This document shows, one piece after another, positions 49,733 to 58,339 of a stretch of DNA of 64,000 bases. This DNA is from Streptomyces ferrugineus (lineage in GTDB: Bacteria; Actinomycetota; Actinomycetes; Streptomycetales; Streptomycetaceae). Made by a program: the position numbers and the translations under genes. The DNA is taken from NCBI RefSeq assembly GCF_015160855.1, contig NZ_CP063373.1, positions 2,356,001-2,420,000 of the forward strand, in the 5' to 3' direction. The notes beneath the pieces are model-generated. The model was not told where the DNA came from. It saw only the letters and a list, made by a program, of their open reading frames with translations, and did no database searches. The first letter of the stretch is position 1. Each line of letters begins with the position of its first letter.

Positions 49733-51121
49733 TCAGTCGTGCGAGTGGAGCGGCTTGCCCGCAAGGGCCAGGTGGGCCTCGCCGAGCGCCTCGTTCTGCG
49801 TCGGGTGGGCGTGGACGAGCTGGGCGACCTCGGCCGGCAGGGCCTCCCAGTTGTAGATCAGCTGGGCCTCTCCGACCTGCTCGCCCATGCGGTCGCCGAC
49901 CATGTGGACGCCGACCACCGCGCCGTCCTTGACCTGGACGAGCTTGATCTCGCCCGCGGTGTTCAGGATCTTGCTCTTGCCGTTGCCCGCCAGGTTGTAC
50001 TTCAGAGCGACGACCTTGTCCGCGCCGTAGATCTCCTTGGCCTTGGCCTCGGTGATGCCGACGGAGGCGACCTCCGGGTGGCAGTAGGTCACGCGGGGGA
50101 CACCGTCGTAGTCGATCGGAACGGTCTTCAGACCGGCCAGACGCTCCGCCACCAGGATGCCCTCGGCGAAGCCGACGTGCGCGAGCTGGAGGGTCGGGAC
50201 GAGGTCACCGACGGCGGAGATGGTCGGGACGTTGGTCCGCATGTACTCGTCGACGAGGACGTAGCCGCGGTCCATGGCGACGCCCTGCTCCTCGTAGCCG
50301 AGACCGGCGGAGACCGGGCCCCGGCCGACGGCGACCAGCAGGACCTCGGCCTCGAACTCCTTGCCGTCGGCGAGGGTGACCTTGACGCCGTCGGCGGTGT
50401 ACTCGGCCTTCTGGAAGAAGGTGCCGAGGCTGAACTTGATGCCGCGCTTGCGGAAGGCGCGCTCGAGAAGCTTCGAGGAGTTCTCGTCCTCGACCGGGAC
50501 GAGGTGCTTCAGGCCCTCGATGACGGTGACCTCGGAGCCGAAGGACTTCCAGGCGGAGGCGAACTCGACGCCGATGACGCCGCCGCCCAGGATGATCGCG
50601 GACTTCGGCACGCGGTCCAGGACGAGGGCGTGGTCCGAGGAGATGATGCGGTTGCCGTCGATCTCCAGGCCGGGCAGCGACTTCGGCACGGAGCCGGTCG
50701 CCAGCAGGACGTGGCGGCCCTGGACGCGCCGGCCGTTGACGTCGACGGAGGTCGGGGAGGACAGCCGGCCCTCGCCCTCGATGTACGTCACCTTGCGGGA
50801 GGCCACGAGGCCCTGGAGGCCCTTGTACAGGCCGGCGATCACGCCGTCCTTGTACTTGTGGACCCCGGCGATGTCGATGCCCTCGAAAGAGGCCTTCACA
50901 CCGAACTGCTCGCTCTCGCGGGCCTGGTCGGCGATCTCGCCCGCGTGCAGCAGGGCCTTGGTGGGGATGCAGCCCCGGTGCAGGCAGGTGCCGCCGACCT
51001 TGTCCTTCTCGATCAGGGCGACGTCCAGGCCCAGCTGCGCCCCGCGCAGGGCCGCGGCGTAACCGCCACTACCACCGCCGAGGATCACTAGGTCGAAAAC
51101 GGTGCTGGCGTCGTTCGCCAC
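49733..51121 (-). CDS. lpdA: Dihydrolipoyl dehydrogenase (E3)
   Basis: 462 residues from GTG at 51121, preceded by GGAGGAC. FAD motif LVILGGGSGGYAAALRGAQLGL, redox disulfide Cys46/Cys51 (GGTCLHRGCIPTKA), NAD motif AIILGGGVIGVEFASAW and active-site base HAHPTQNEALGEA. It reoxidises E2 dihydrolipoyl groups and makes NADH. It lies 59 bp upstream of sucB on the same strand, forming lpdA-sucB. The pepA gene upstream is separated by a strong terminator, so this operon has its own promoter in 51122-51327. Confidence 0.97.
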   Translation of the reverse strand: MANDASTVFDLVILGGGSGGYAAALRGAQLGLDVALIEKDKVGGTCLHRGCIPTKALLHAGEIADQARESEQFGVKASFEGIDIAGVHKYKDGVIAGLYKGLQGLVASRKVTYIEGEGRLSSPTSVDVNGRRVQGRHVLLATGSVPKSLPGLEIDGNRIISSDHALVLDRVPKSAIILGGGVIGVEFASAWKSFGSEVTVIEGLKHLVPVEDENSSKLLERAFRKRGIKFSLGTFFQKAEYTADGVKVTLADGKEFEAEVLLVAVGRGPVSAGLGYEEQGVAMDRGYVLVDEYMRTNVPTISAVGDLVPTLQLAHVGFAEGILVAERLAGLKTVPIDYDGVPRVTYCHPEVASVGITEAKAKEIYGADKVVALKYNLAGNGKSKILNTAGEIKLVQVKDGAVVGVHMVGDRMGEQVGEAQLIYNWEALPAEVAQLVHAHPTQNEALGEAHLALAGKPLHSHD

Positions 51122-51327
51122 GTCACGTCCTCCATGCATGTGCGCCGTACGCCGGTCAGCGTTGACCGGTCGGCGGCTGGTGTCCGGCCGCTCTTTCTTC
51201 GGCCCTGTGGTGGGGGCCCTGTCCTGCCGAGCCCCATCTTCGCACTTGTCCACACCGAACGAGACGCCGGGCCGGTGTGTGAGACGCCCCACGTTCGGTT
51301 GAGCGCGCGTACAAGACGCGCATACAA

Positions 51328-51364
51328 GAGGGGGCTCCGCCCTACCCGCGCGCGGAGCCCCCTC
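51328..51364 (-). terminator. pepA terminator
   Basis: A perfect 13-bp stem (51328-51340 and 51352-51364) with an 11-nt loop, 14 bp past the pepA stop. Confidence 0.85.
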
Positions 51365-51378
51365 GGTCGTCGACGACG

Positions 51379-52920
51379 TCAGCCCAGGTCGCCCGAAGCC
51401 GTCAGCTCGGCCAGCCGGACCAGCGTCCGCACGGCGGACCCCGTACCACCCTTCGGCGTGTACCCGAAGGGACCGCCCTCGTTGAACGCCGGCCCCGCGA
51501 TGTCCAGGTGCGCCCAGGTGACCCCCTCGCCCACGAACTCCCGCAGGAAGAGACCGGCGACCAGCCCGCCGCCCATCCGCTCACCCATGTTGGCGATGTC
51601 GGCGGTCGGCGAGTCCATCCCCTTGCGCAGGTGCTCCGGCAGCGGCATCGGCCAGGACGGCTCCCCGACCTCCTCGGCCGCCTCCACGATCGCGGAGCGG
51701 AACGCGTCGTCGTTGGCCATCACGCCGAACGTGCGGTTGCCGAGCGCCAGCACCATCGCGCCGGTGAGCGTGGCCACGTCCACGATCGCGTCCGGCTTCT
51801 CCTGCGACGCCGCCCACAGCGCGTCGGCGAGCACCAGCCGGCCCTCGGCGTCCGTGTTGAGTACCTCCACGGTCTTGCCGCTGTACATGCGCAGCACGTC
51901 ACCCGGGCGCACCGCGGACCCCGACGGCATGTTCTCGGCGAGCGCCAGCCAGCCGGTGACGTTCACCCGGAGCCCGAGGCGCGCGGCGGCGACGACGGCG
52001 GCGAACACGGCGGCCGCGCCGCTCATGTCGCACTTCATCGTCTCGTTGTGCCCGGCCGGCTTCAGCGAGATGCCGCCCGAGTCGTAGGTGATGCCCTTGC
52101 CGACCAGGGCGAGGTGCTTGTCCGCCTTGGAGTGGGTGTACGACAGCTTCACCAGCCGCGGGCCCGCCGCCGACCCGGAGCCGACGCCGAGGATGCCGCC
52201 GTAGCCGCCCTTGGTCAGCGCCTTCTCGTCGAGCACCTGCACCTTGATGCCGTGCTCCTTGGCGGCCGCCGCGGCGACCGCGGCGAACGACTCGGGGTTG
52301 AGGTCGTTGGGCGGGGTGTTGATCAGGTCGCGGGCGCGGTTGAGCTCCTCGGAGACGGCGGTGGCGCGCTCGATGGCGGCCTTGTGCTCCTTGTCGCGGG
52401 GCTTGGCGCCGAGCAGCGCGGCCTCGGCGAGGGGCGCCTTGCCGTTCTTCTTGCCCTGGGCGCCCTTGCCGGCGTCCTTGGCGTTCTCCTTGTAGGCGTC
52501 GAAGGCGTACGCCCCGAGCAGCACGCCCTCGGCGACGGCGCCGACGTCACCGGAGTCGCCCAGCGGCAGCGCGAACGCGGCCTTCTTGGAACCGGCGAGG
52601 GCGCGGGCGGCGACACCGGCGGCCTTGCGCAGGGCCTCGCCGTCGTACGCGGCGTCCTTCTCGGGCGCGGCACCCAGCCCCACCGCCACCACGAGCGGGG
52701 CCTTGAAGCCGGCTGGTGCGGGGAGCTTCGTCACCTCGCCCTCGGCACCCGAGGCACCGAGGGTCTCCAGGACGCCGGCGAGCCTGCCGTCGTACGCCTT
52801 GTCCACGGGCTCGGCGCCCGGTGCGACGACGGGGCCGTCGGCGCCCTTGGCGACACCGATCACGATCGCGTCGGCCCGCAGGCCGGGCGCCGCGGCGGTG
52901 CTGAGAGTGAGAGCAGTCAC
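51379..52920 (-). CDS. pepA: Leucyl aminopeptidase (M17)
   Basis: 513 residues from GTG at 52920. The N-terminal ~170 residues are a variable domain. The M17 catalytic domain has GKGITYDSGGISLKP with the metal-binding Lys/Asp, MKCDMSGAAAV and the diagnostic VLNTDAEGRLVLADAL (Asp, Glu and catalytic Arg). It works as a hexamer with two divalent metals, releasing N-terminal residues in peptide turnover. Divergent from the exopolysaccharide-type cluster across a 332-bp region. Confidence 0.96.
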   Translation of the reverse strand: MTALTLSTAAAPGLRADAIVIGVAKGADGPVVAPGAEPVDKAYDGRLAGVLETLGASGAEGEVTKLPAPAGFKAPLVVAVGLGAAPEKDAAYDGEALRKAAGVAARALAGSKKAAFALPLGDSGDVGAVAEGVLLGAYAFDAYKENAKDAGKGAQGKKNGKAPLAEAALLGAKPRDKEHKAAIERATAVSEELNRARDLINTPPNDLNPESFAAVAAAAAKEHGIKVQVLDEKALTKGGYGGILGVGSGSAAGPRLVKLSYTHSKADKHLALVGKGITYDSGGISLKPAGHNETMKCDMSGAAAVFAAVVAAARLGLRVNVTGWLALAENMPSGSAVRPGDVLRMYSGKTVEVLNTDAEGRLVLADALWAASQEKPDAIVDVATLTGAMVLALGNRTFGVMANDDAFRSAIVEAAEEVGEPSWPMPLPEHLRKGMDSPTADIANMGERMGGGLVAGLFLREFVGEGVTWAHLDIAGPAFNEGGPFGYTPKGGTGSAVRTLVRLAELTASGDLG

Positions 52921-53010
52921 GGTGGTGAAATCTCGCTTCCGATGTGAAGTTGCGATGGCCGATTGGTGTGGGTCGACCGGGCCCGACGGCCGACCCTAGT
53001 TCCGTCCTGC

Positions 53011-53040
53011 GGGTGCGGTATCGGCGGGTGCGGTATCAGC
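53011..53040. repeat. 15-bp tandem direct repeat
   Basis: GGGTGCGGTATCGGC (53011-53025) is followed at once by GGGTGCGGTATCAGC (53026-53040), with one difference. It is a recent duplication or paired binding site in the pepA promoter region. Confidence 0.75.
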
Positions 53041-53079
53041 GGGGCCTTCCCCGGTACGGCGAACACTCGGGATGAGCCT

Positions 53080-53102
53080 ACGCTCGTGTGAGCGTTCGCT
53101 CA
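53080..53102. promoter_or_regulatory. Overlapping inverted repeats, candidate operator of the exopolysaccharide-type cluster
   Basis: ACGCTC-n4-GAGCGT (53080-53095) overlaps TGAGCG-TT-CGCTCA (53089-53102), sharing the GAGCG arm. It is ~150 bp before the deacetylase start. The three GAGCG/CGCTC arms could form alternate dimer sites for a TetR-like repressor; the regulator is unknown. Confidence 0.5.
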
Positions 53103-53252
53103 TTCCTGCGGGCGTTCACCTGTCGGTGGCGTCGCGGCCATTTCTTGATCCCCGCGCCCGGTGAGCTGAGTCACACTCGTCTGGATCCGGTGAGCCGCCG
53201 GCTTGCCGCTTTGCATGATTTCCACGGGGATCTTCTGGGGGGAAGGCAATCA

Positions 53253-55289
53253 ATGGCGCACACCGCGCACAGATGGAGAAATGCTGCCGCCGTGCTCACG
53301 GCCGCCGGCCTGCTGGCCCTGGGGCCGGCAGCACCCGGCGCCGCGGCCGCCGGGGAACCGCGCATCGATCTCAGGGTGCTGGTCGTGGACAACGGCGACA
53401 GCCCCGTGCGGGCCATCGCCGCCCAGCTCGAGAGCACCGGCATCCCGTACACCACCGTCGACCTGAACGACGCCGACCGCCCGACCATCACCGACACGTT
53501 CCTCAGCGACACGGTGAACGGCGTACCGCGCGCCAGGTTCCAGGGCGTCGTCCTGCCCAACGAGACCCCGTTCGGCGCGGGATCCGCCGAACAGACCGCG
53601 TTGGAGAGCTACGAACGGACCTACGGCATCCCGCAGGTCGACGCCTACACCTGGGCCCACCCCGGAGTCGGCCTCGACCACACCGGTGACGGCGGCTGGG
53701 CCGGCACCCTCGACGGGCGCGAGGCGTCCGTCACGACCGAGGGAAGGACGGGGTACTTCGGCTATCTCGACGGCGCCTTCACGTTCGAGGACAACGACCC
53801 GGCCGTACCGGAGAGTTACGGCTTCGTCGCCCGGCCCCGCACCGGCTTCACCAGCTATGTCGACATTCCCGTGCCCAGCGGCTCCGGGCGCGGCAGCCTG
53901 ATCGGCGAGTACCGCCACGACGGCCGCCGCGAACTCGTGGTGACCTTCGCCTACAACGAACACCAGCAGCAGTTCCGGGTGCTGGCCCGCGGCATCGTCG
54001 AATGGCTCACCCAGGGCGTGCACCTGGGGCGGGCGCGCAACTACTTCGCCGTGCACGTCGACGACGTCTTCGCGCCCGACAGCCGCTGGGACACCGAACG
54101 CAACTGCACGCCCGGTGACTTCGACTGCGCGGGCGGCGACGGCGAGGGGACCACGCCGATCCGGATGACCGCGGCCGACGCGCAGTACGCGGCCCAGTGG
54201 CAGCGCGAGCGCGGGTTCACGCTGGACATGGTCTACAACGCCGGCTCCGGAGAGGAGTGGAAGGCCCAGCACGGCGGCACCGACGCCCTCACCGACCGGC
54301 TGCTCGCCGACAGGGCGCGGTACCGCTGGATCAACCACACCTACACGCACCCGTTCCTCGGCTGCGTCCAGGACACCTCCACCGTCCCCTGGAGCTGTGC
54401 CGAGAACGCCGACGGCTCGACGCGGTACATGAGCCGCGCGGACATCTCGGCAGAGATCAGGAACAACTACAACTGGGGCGTCGCCAAGGGCCTCCCGCTC
54501 GACCGCGCGGAACTCGTGACCGGCGAGCACTCCGGCCTGCGGACCCTGCCGCAGCAGCCCGACGACAACCCCCACCTCGCCGGCGCCCTCGCCGACAACG
54601 GCATCCGCTGGCTCGCCTCCGACAACTCCCGGGAACCCGAGCAGCGTTCGCTCGGCACCGGCACCCGCACCGTGCCCCGCCACCCGATGAACGTCTACTA
54701 CAACGCGGGCACCGACGAGGAGATGGCCGACGAGTACAACTGGATCTACACCTCGGCAGCCGACGGCGGCAGCGGCGTCTGCACGACGAACCCCGCCGCG
54801 ACCTGCCTGGACGAGCCGCTGGACACCGCCACCGGCTACCGCGAGCACATCGTCCCGCAGGAGGCCCGCACCGCCCTCGGGCATGTGATCGGCAACGACC
54901 CGCGCCCGCACTACGCCCACCAGTCCAACCTGGCCGAGGACCGCACGCTGTACCCGGTCCTGGACCGGGTGCTCGCCGACTACCAGGCGCTCTTCGCCGA
55001 CAACACCCCGGTGCAGAACCTCGCGCAGAGCGCCATCGGCACCGAGCTCCAGCGCCGCGCCGCCTGGCGGACCGCGCTCGCGAACGGCTCCGTCACGGCG
55101 TACCGCATCGGCGACACCGTCACCGTCACCGCCCCGTCCGGGACACAGATCCCGGTGACGGCACCGGAGGGCACCACCAAGCAACGCCTCATCGGCACCA
55201 CCGCGTTCGGTACGCCGTACGCGGGCAGGCGCTCGGCCTGGACCACGCCGGAGCCACTGCAGTCGGCAGTAACGCTGAAGCTGCCTTAG
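53253..55289 (+). CDS. Secreted polysaccharide-deacetylase-like protein (Pel-cluster type)
   Basis: 678 residues from ATG at 53253, with GGAAGG upstream. The signal peptide ends near GAAAAGEP (~35). Residues ~38-250 look like a flavodoxin/GATase-like domain (IDLRVLVVDNGDSPVRAIAAQLE ... LVVTFAYNEHQQQF). Residues ~262-520 are NodB/CE4-like: NYFAVHVDDVFAP with Asp270/Asp271 and RWINHTYTHP with His362 and His366 (H-x3-H). These are the expected metal and base positions of a deacetylase. The combination resembles PelA without its hydrolase domain. It is followed by a PelF-like glycosyltransferase. The polymer is unknown. Confidence 0.8.
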   Translation: MAHTAHRWRNAAAVLTAAGLLALGPAAPGAAAAGEPRIDLRVLVVDNGDSPVRAIAAQLESTGIPYTTVDLNDADRPTITDTFLSDTVNGVPRARFQGVVLPNETPFGAGSAEQTALESYERTYGIPQVDAYTWAHPGVGLDHTGDGGWAGTLDGREASVTTEGRTGYFGYLDGAFTFEDNDPAVPESYGFVARPRTGFTSYVDIPVPSGSGRGSLIGEYRHDGRRELVVTFAYNEHQQQFRVLARGIVEWLTQGVHLGRARNYFAVHVDDVFAPDSRWDTERNCTPGDFDCAGGDGEGTTPIRMTAADAQYAAQWQRERGFTLDMVYNAGSGEEWKAQHGGTDALTDRLLADRARYRWINHTYTHPFLGCVQDTSTVPWSCAENADGSTRYMSRADISAEIRNNYNWGVAKGLPLDRAELVTGEHSGLRTLPQQPDDNPHLAGALADNGIRWLASDNSREPEQRSLGTGTRTVPRHPMNVYYNAGTDEEMADEYNWIYTSAADGGSGVCTTNPAATCLDEPLDTATGYREHIVPQEARTALGHVIGNDPRPHYAHQSNLAEDRTLYPVLDRVLADYQALFADNTPVQNLAQSAIGTELQRRAAWRTALANGSVTAYRIGDTVTVTAPSGTQIPVTAPEGTTKQRLIGTTAFGTPYAGRRSAWTTPEPLQSAVTLKLP

Positions 55290-55293
55290 CCGG

Positions 55294-55345
55294 AGCGCCC
55301 CGTCAGGGGCGCGGGGAACTGCGCGACAAGCCACGACGAACCCGC
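55294..55345 (+). repeat. Dispersed repeat copy, short form
   Basis: GAGCGCCCCGTCAGGGGCGC, GGGGAACTGCGCGACAAGCC, then ACGACGAACCCGCC, starting 4 bp after the deacetylase stop. A partial extra tail with CGCGGTTCCCCCC follows. The hairpin end faces the gene. Confidence 0.9.
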
Positions 55346-55406
55346 CGTCGGGCACGATCGCGCGGTTCCCCCCACAGATTCCGCAAACAGGGGGAGCCGC
55401 GCAGCG

Positions 55407-56915
55407 ATGCACGTCACCATGCTCACCGAAGGCACCTATCCGCACGTCCACGGCGGGGTCAGCACCTGGTGCGACCAGCTCGTCAAGGGCATGCCGGAGG
55501 TCGACTTCCACATCGTCTCGCTCACCGGGACCGGCCGCGAACCCGTCGCCTGGGAGCTGCCGCCGAACGTCTGCCGGCACACCTCCGTGCCGACCTGGGG
55601 CCCGCGTCCGGGGCGCAGGAGAGCGCCGTACGGCCGGGCCCGTCGCCGTTTCACCGACGCCTACGAGCGCTTCCTGCTCTCCTTCCTCGACCCCGCCGCC
55701 CGCCGCGACTTCGGCGACGCCCTGGACGAACTGGCCCGACTCGCCCGCGACGGACGCCTGTCGGCGGCCCTGCGCACGGAATCAGCGCTGCGGTCGCTGA
55801 TGTGGATCTGGACGATGCCGCATCTGCCGACCGCGGCCGCCCGCCCCACCGTCCACGACGCCCTGACCGCCACCGACCTGCTGGAACACGCCCTGCGCCC
55901 GCTCGGTACCCGCGTCCCGGAGGACTCCGTCGCCCACGCCGTCAGCAGCGGCCTCGCCACCCTCCCGGCCCTCGCCGCCCGCCGGCTGGACGGCGTCCCC
56001 TTCCTCCTCACCGAGCACGGCATCTATCTCCGCGAGCGCTACCTCGGCTACCGCAGCGCCGCCCAGCGCTGGCCCGTGAAGGCGTTCATGCTCGGCTTCT
56101 ACCGCGAGCTGAACTCCCACGGATACCGCACGGCCGACCTGATCACCCCGTGCAACCAGTACAACCGCCGCTGGGAGGAGCGCGGCGGCGCCGACCCCGA
56201 CAAGATCCGTACCGTCTACAACGGCGTCGACCCGCACGCCTTCCCGCACGCCGGCCCCGAGCCCGACGTCCCCACCCTCACCTGGTGCGGCCGCGTCGAC
56301 CCCATCAAGGACCTGGAGACCCTGCTGCGGGCCTACGCCATGGTCCGCGCCGAGCTCCCGGAGACCCGTCTGCGCCTGTTCGGCCCCGTCCCGCCCGGCG
56401 GCGAGGCCTACCGCACCAAGCTGGAGAAGCTCGCCGCGGAGCTGGGCGTGCGGGACGGCCTGACGTTCGAGGGCCGCGTCAGCGAGGTCTGGCGAGCTTA
56501 CGCGGCCGGCCACATCGTCATGCTGTCCTCCATCTCCGAAGGCTTCCCGTTCTCCATCATCGAGGCCATGTCCTGCGGCCGTACGACCGTCTCGACGGAC
56601 GTCGGGGGAGTGCGCGAGGCCGTCGGGGACACCGGCCTCGTCGTCCCGCCGCGCGAGCCGGAGAAGATGGCGGCCGCCGCGCTCACCCTCCTCCACGACG
56701 ACGAACGGCGCCTGACACTGGGCGAGTCGGCCCGCCGGCGCGTGATCGACCGCTTCACCCTGCGCCGCTCCGTGGACCACTTCCGGACGATCTACCAGGA
56801 GCTCGCGGGCAGCTGCGAGGTCTACGAGCCCACCCTCGAAACGGTCGCCGACTGGACCCTCGAGCTGCGCGACCCCTGGTACGAGAAGGTCGCGACGGAC
56901 GGAACCGGCTGGTGA
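55407..56915 (+). CDS. GT4 glycosyltransferase, PelF-like (DUF3492)
   Basis: 502 residues, cytoplasmic. The start MHVTMLTEGTYPHVHGGVSTW is the PelF hallmark. A DUF3492 N-terminal domain (~1-260) and a GT-B C-terminal domain follow, with GRVDPIKDLETLLRAY, LTFEGRVSEVWRAYAAGHI and the E-x7-E motif in SEGFPFSIIEAMSCG. PelF uses UDP-GalNAc/GlcNAc to build the Pel polymer in Pseudomonas; the donor here is unknown. GGGGAG precedes the ATG. Its stop overlaps the next gene's GTG by 4 nt (GTGA), so the two are coupled. Confidence 0.92.
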   Translation: MHVTMLTEGTYPHVHGGVSTWCDQLVKGMPEVDFHIVSLTGTGREPVAWELPPNVCRHTSVPTWGPRPGRRRAPYGRARRRFTDAYERFLLSFLDPAARRDFGDALDELARLARDGRLSAALRTESALRSLMWIWTMPHLPTAAARPTVHDALTATDLLEHALRPLGTRVPEDSVAHAVSSGLATLPALAARRLDGVPFLLTEHGIYLRERYLGYRSAAQRWPVKAFMLGFYRELNSHGYRTADLITPCNQYNRRWEERGGADPDKIRTVYNGVDPHAFPHAGPEPDVPTLTWCGRVDPIKDLETLLRAYAMVRAELPETRLRLFGPVPPGGEAYRTKLEKLAAELGVRDGLTFEGRVSEVWRAYAAGHIVMLSSISEGFPFSIIEAMSCGRTTVSTDVGGVREAVGDTGLVVPPREPEKMAAAALTLLHDDERRLTLGESARRRVIDRFTLRRSVDHFRTIYQELAGSCEVYEPTLETVADWTLELRDPWYEKVATDGTGW

Positions 56916-58339
56916 GCGGAAGCATCTGGATGCCGCCCGGCGCCCGCCCCGACACCCTGCCCGTCATCCCACACCAGCGCACCCGGCCCAGCTGGGCGCG
57001 GCCCGACCCGGTCGACGAACTCGCCGCCCGCCTCGACGACTTCATAGCCGCCGCCGTCCACCCCGACGAGATCGCCGCGCTGCTGGAGTCCGACGGCCTG
57101 TCCGACGACCAGATACGCGAGCGCTACGGCGTCAGGAACTCCTTCGCCCTCGCCGAGGAGTTGTACGAGCGGGGCGAGCGCCGCTATCCCGAGCCGGACG
57201 GCCCGGTTCCCGACCCCTGGCAGGTCGGACTGCTGGGCTGCCTCCTGCGCGGCCTGGTCTTCGCGCTCCCGGGCCTCGGCTACGTCCTCGGCGCCCCCCT
57301 CCTCGCCGGCCCGAGAGACGACTTCGGCCTCCCGGCGGGCACGGTCCCGCTACTGGCCGGCGCCCTGTGCGGCTGGACCTGGAACCAGGGGCTCGCTCAT
57401 CGGGCGTACTCCTGGCTGGGCCTGGGCGACCGCGCCGCCGCCCGCCGCTCGCTGCTGGCCGGCGCACCGGCGGGTGCACTGCTGGGCGCCCTGGTCGCGT
57501 TCGCCGTCACCGGCACGGCCGCCCCGACGGCACTCGCCTTCGCCGTCGGCCAGTCCTGCTACCTGGGCGCGGCGACGGTACTGCTGGTCATGGGCCGCGA
57601 GAGAGCTCTGCTGGCGGCCCTGCTGCCGATGGCGGCGGGCGCGGTGCTGGCGCTGGTCCATCCGGTGCCGGACGCGGCACGGCTCGTCCTCTTGCTGGTC
57701 TCGCTTGCCGCGGTCGCCTTTCTAGGCCTACGCGAGGTCGCGCCCCTCAAGGGGCGCGGGGAACTGCGCGACCAGCCCCCACGCACCCGCAGACAACCGA
57801 CAACAACGGCCCCCCACCTCACCGCATCCCTCCCATACGCCCTGTTCGGCCTGGCCACCGGCACCCTCGTGCTCTACGCGGCCGTCGGAGACACCTCCGC
57901 CGCCGTCGCCCTGACCCTCAGCATGGGCCCCGCCGAATGGCTCCTGTACCGCTTCCGCAGCGGCAGCCTCGCGGGCCTGCGCTCCAGCAGCACACCGAGG
58001 GCGTTCCGGCGGGCGACGGCGTTCACGGTCGTCGAATGCCTCGCCGTCTACCTGGCGGCCCTCCTGGCCCTCACCCTCGCCACCGGCGTCACCGATGTAC
58101 GCCTCGCCGATCTGCTCCTGCTCGGCGTCGTCCTGTGGACGGGCCTGCTGCTGCAGTCCTTCGGCGCGGTGCTCGGCGCGGCCGCGGTCTGCTCCGCCGC
58201 CGCCCTCGCCCAGACGATCGCCCTGGCCGCGCACCCGGGCAGCCCGCACTGGATCGGCCCGATCGTCCACGGCACCGCGGCGATCACCCAGGCCGCCCTG
58301 GTCTGCGCGCTGTTGGGGAGAGCGACGGCCCACCGATGA
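56912..58339 (+). CDS. Polytopic membrane protein of the Pel-like cluster
   Basis: 475 residues from the GTG at 56912, overlapping the PelF-like stop. About 100 cytoplasmic residues (with AARLDDFIAAAVHPDEIAALLESDGLSDDQIRERYGV) precede 10-12 membrane helices in two bundles. Between the bundles, residues ~276-294 are encoded by a dispersed-repeat copy (57738-57792) in frame, giving a charged loop. It may do the job of PelG, a flippase-like transporter, but sequence relation to PelG is not shown. Its stop overlaps the next start (ATGA). Confidence 0.8.
   Translation: MSGSIWMPPGARPDTLPVIPHQRTRPSWARPDPVDELAARLDDFIAAAVHPDEIAALLESDGLSDDQIRERYGVRNSFALAEELYERGERRYPEPDGPVPDPWQVGLLGCLLRGLVFALPGLGYVLGAPLLAGPRDDFGLPAGTVPLLAGALCGWTWNQGLAHRAYSWLGLGDRAAARRSLLAGAPAGALLGALVAFAVTGTAAPTALAFAVGQSCYLGAATVLLVMGRERALLAALLPMAAGAVLALVHPVPDAARLVLLLVSLAAVAFLGLREVAPLKGRGELRDQPPRTRRQPTTTAPHLTASLPYALFGLATGTLVLYAAVGDTSAAVALTLSMGPAEWLLYRFRSGSLAGLRSSSTPRAFRRATAFTVVECLAVYLAALLALTLATGVTDVRLADLLLLGVVLWTGLLLQSFGAVLGAAAVCSAAALAQTIALAAHPGSPHWIGPIVHGTAAITQAALVCALLGRATAHR
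57738..57792 (+). repeat. Dispersed repeat copy inside the membrane-protein gene
   Basis: GCGCCCCTCAAGGGGCGC, GGGGAACTGCGCGACCAGCC, then CACGCACCCGCAG, nearly intact and read in frame as a 19-residue loop (KGRGELRDQPPRTRRQ). This copy is close to the intergenic ones, so insertion looks recent. Confidence 0.88.

Larger units (their letters stand above)
52921..53252. other. Divergent promoter region, 332 bp
   Basis: Between pepA and the deacetylase gene. It contains a 15-bp tandem repeat (53011-53040) and stacked inverted repeats (53080-53102). No ORF is supported. Promoters for both directions must lie here. Confidence 0.6.

Noticed and set aside
54197..56911. The long upstream part of the frame holding the Pel-cluster membrane protein
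   Set aside because: It runs through the deacetylase and PelF-like genes in another frame and reads as Arg/Pro-rich nonsense. The real start is the GTG at 56912 in a GTGA overlap.
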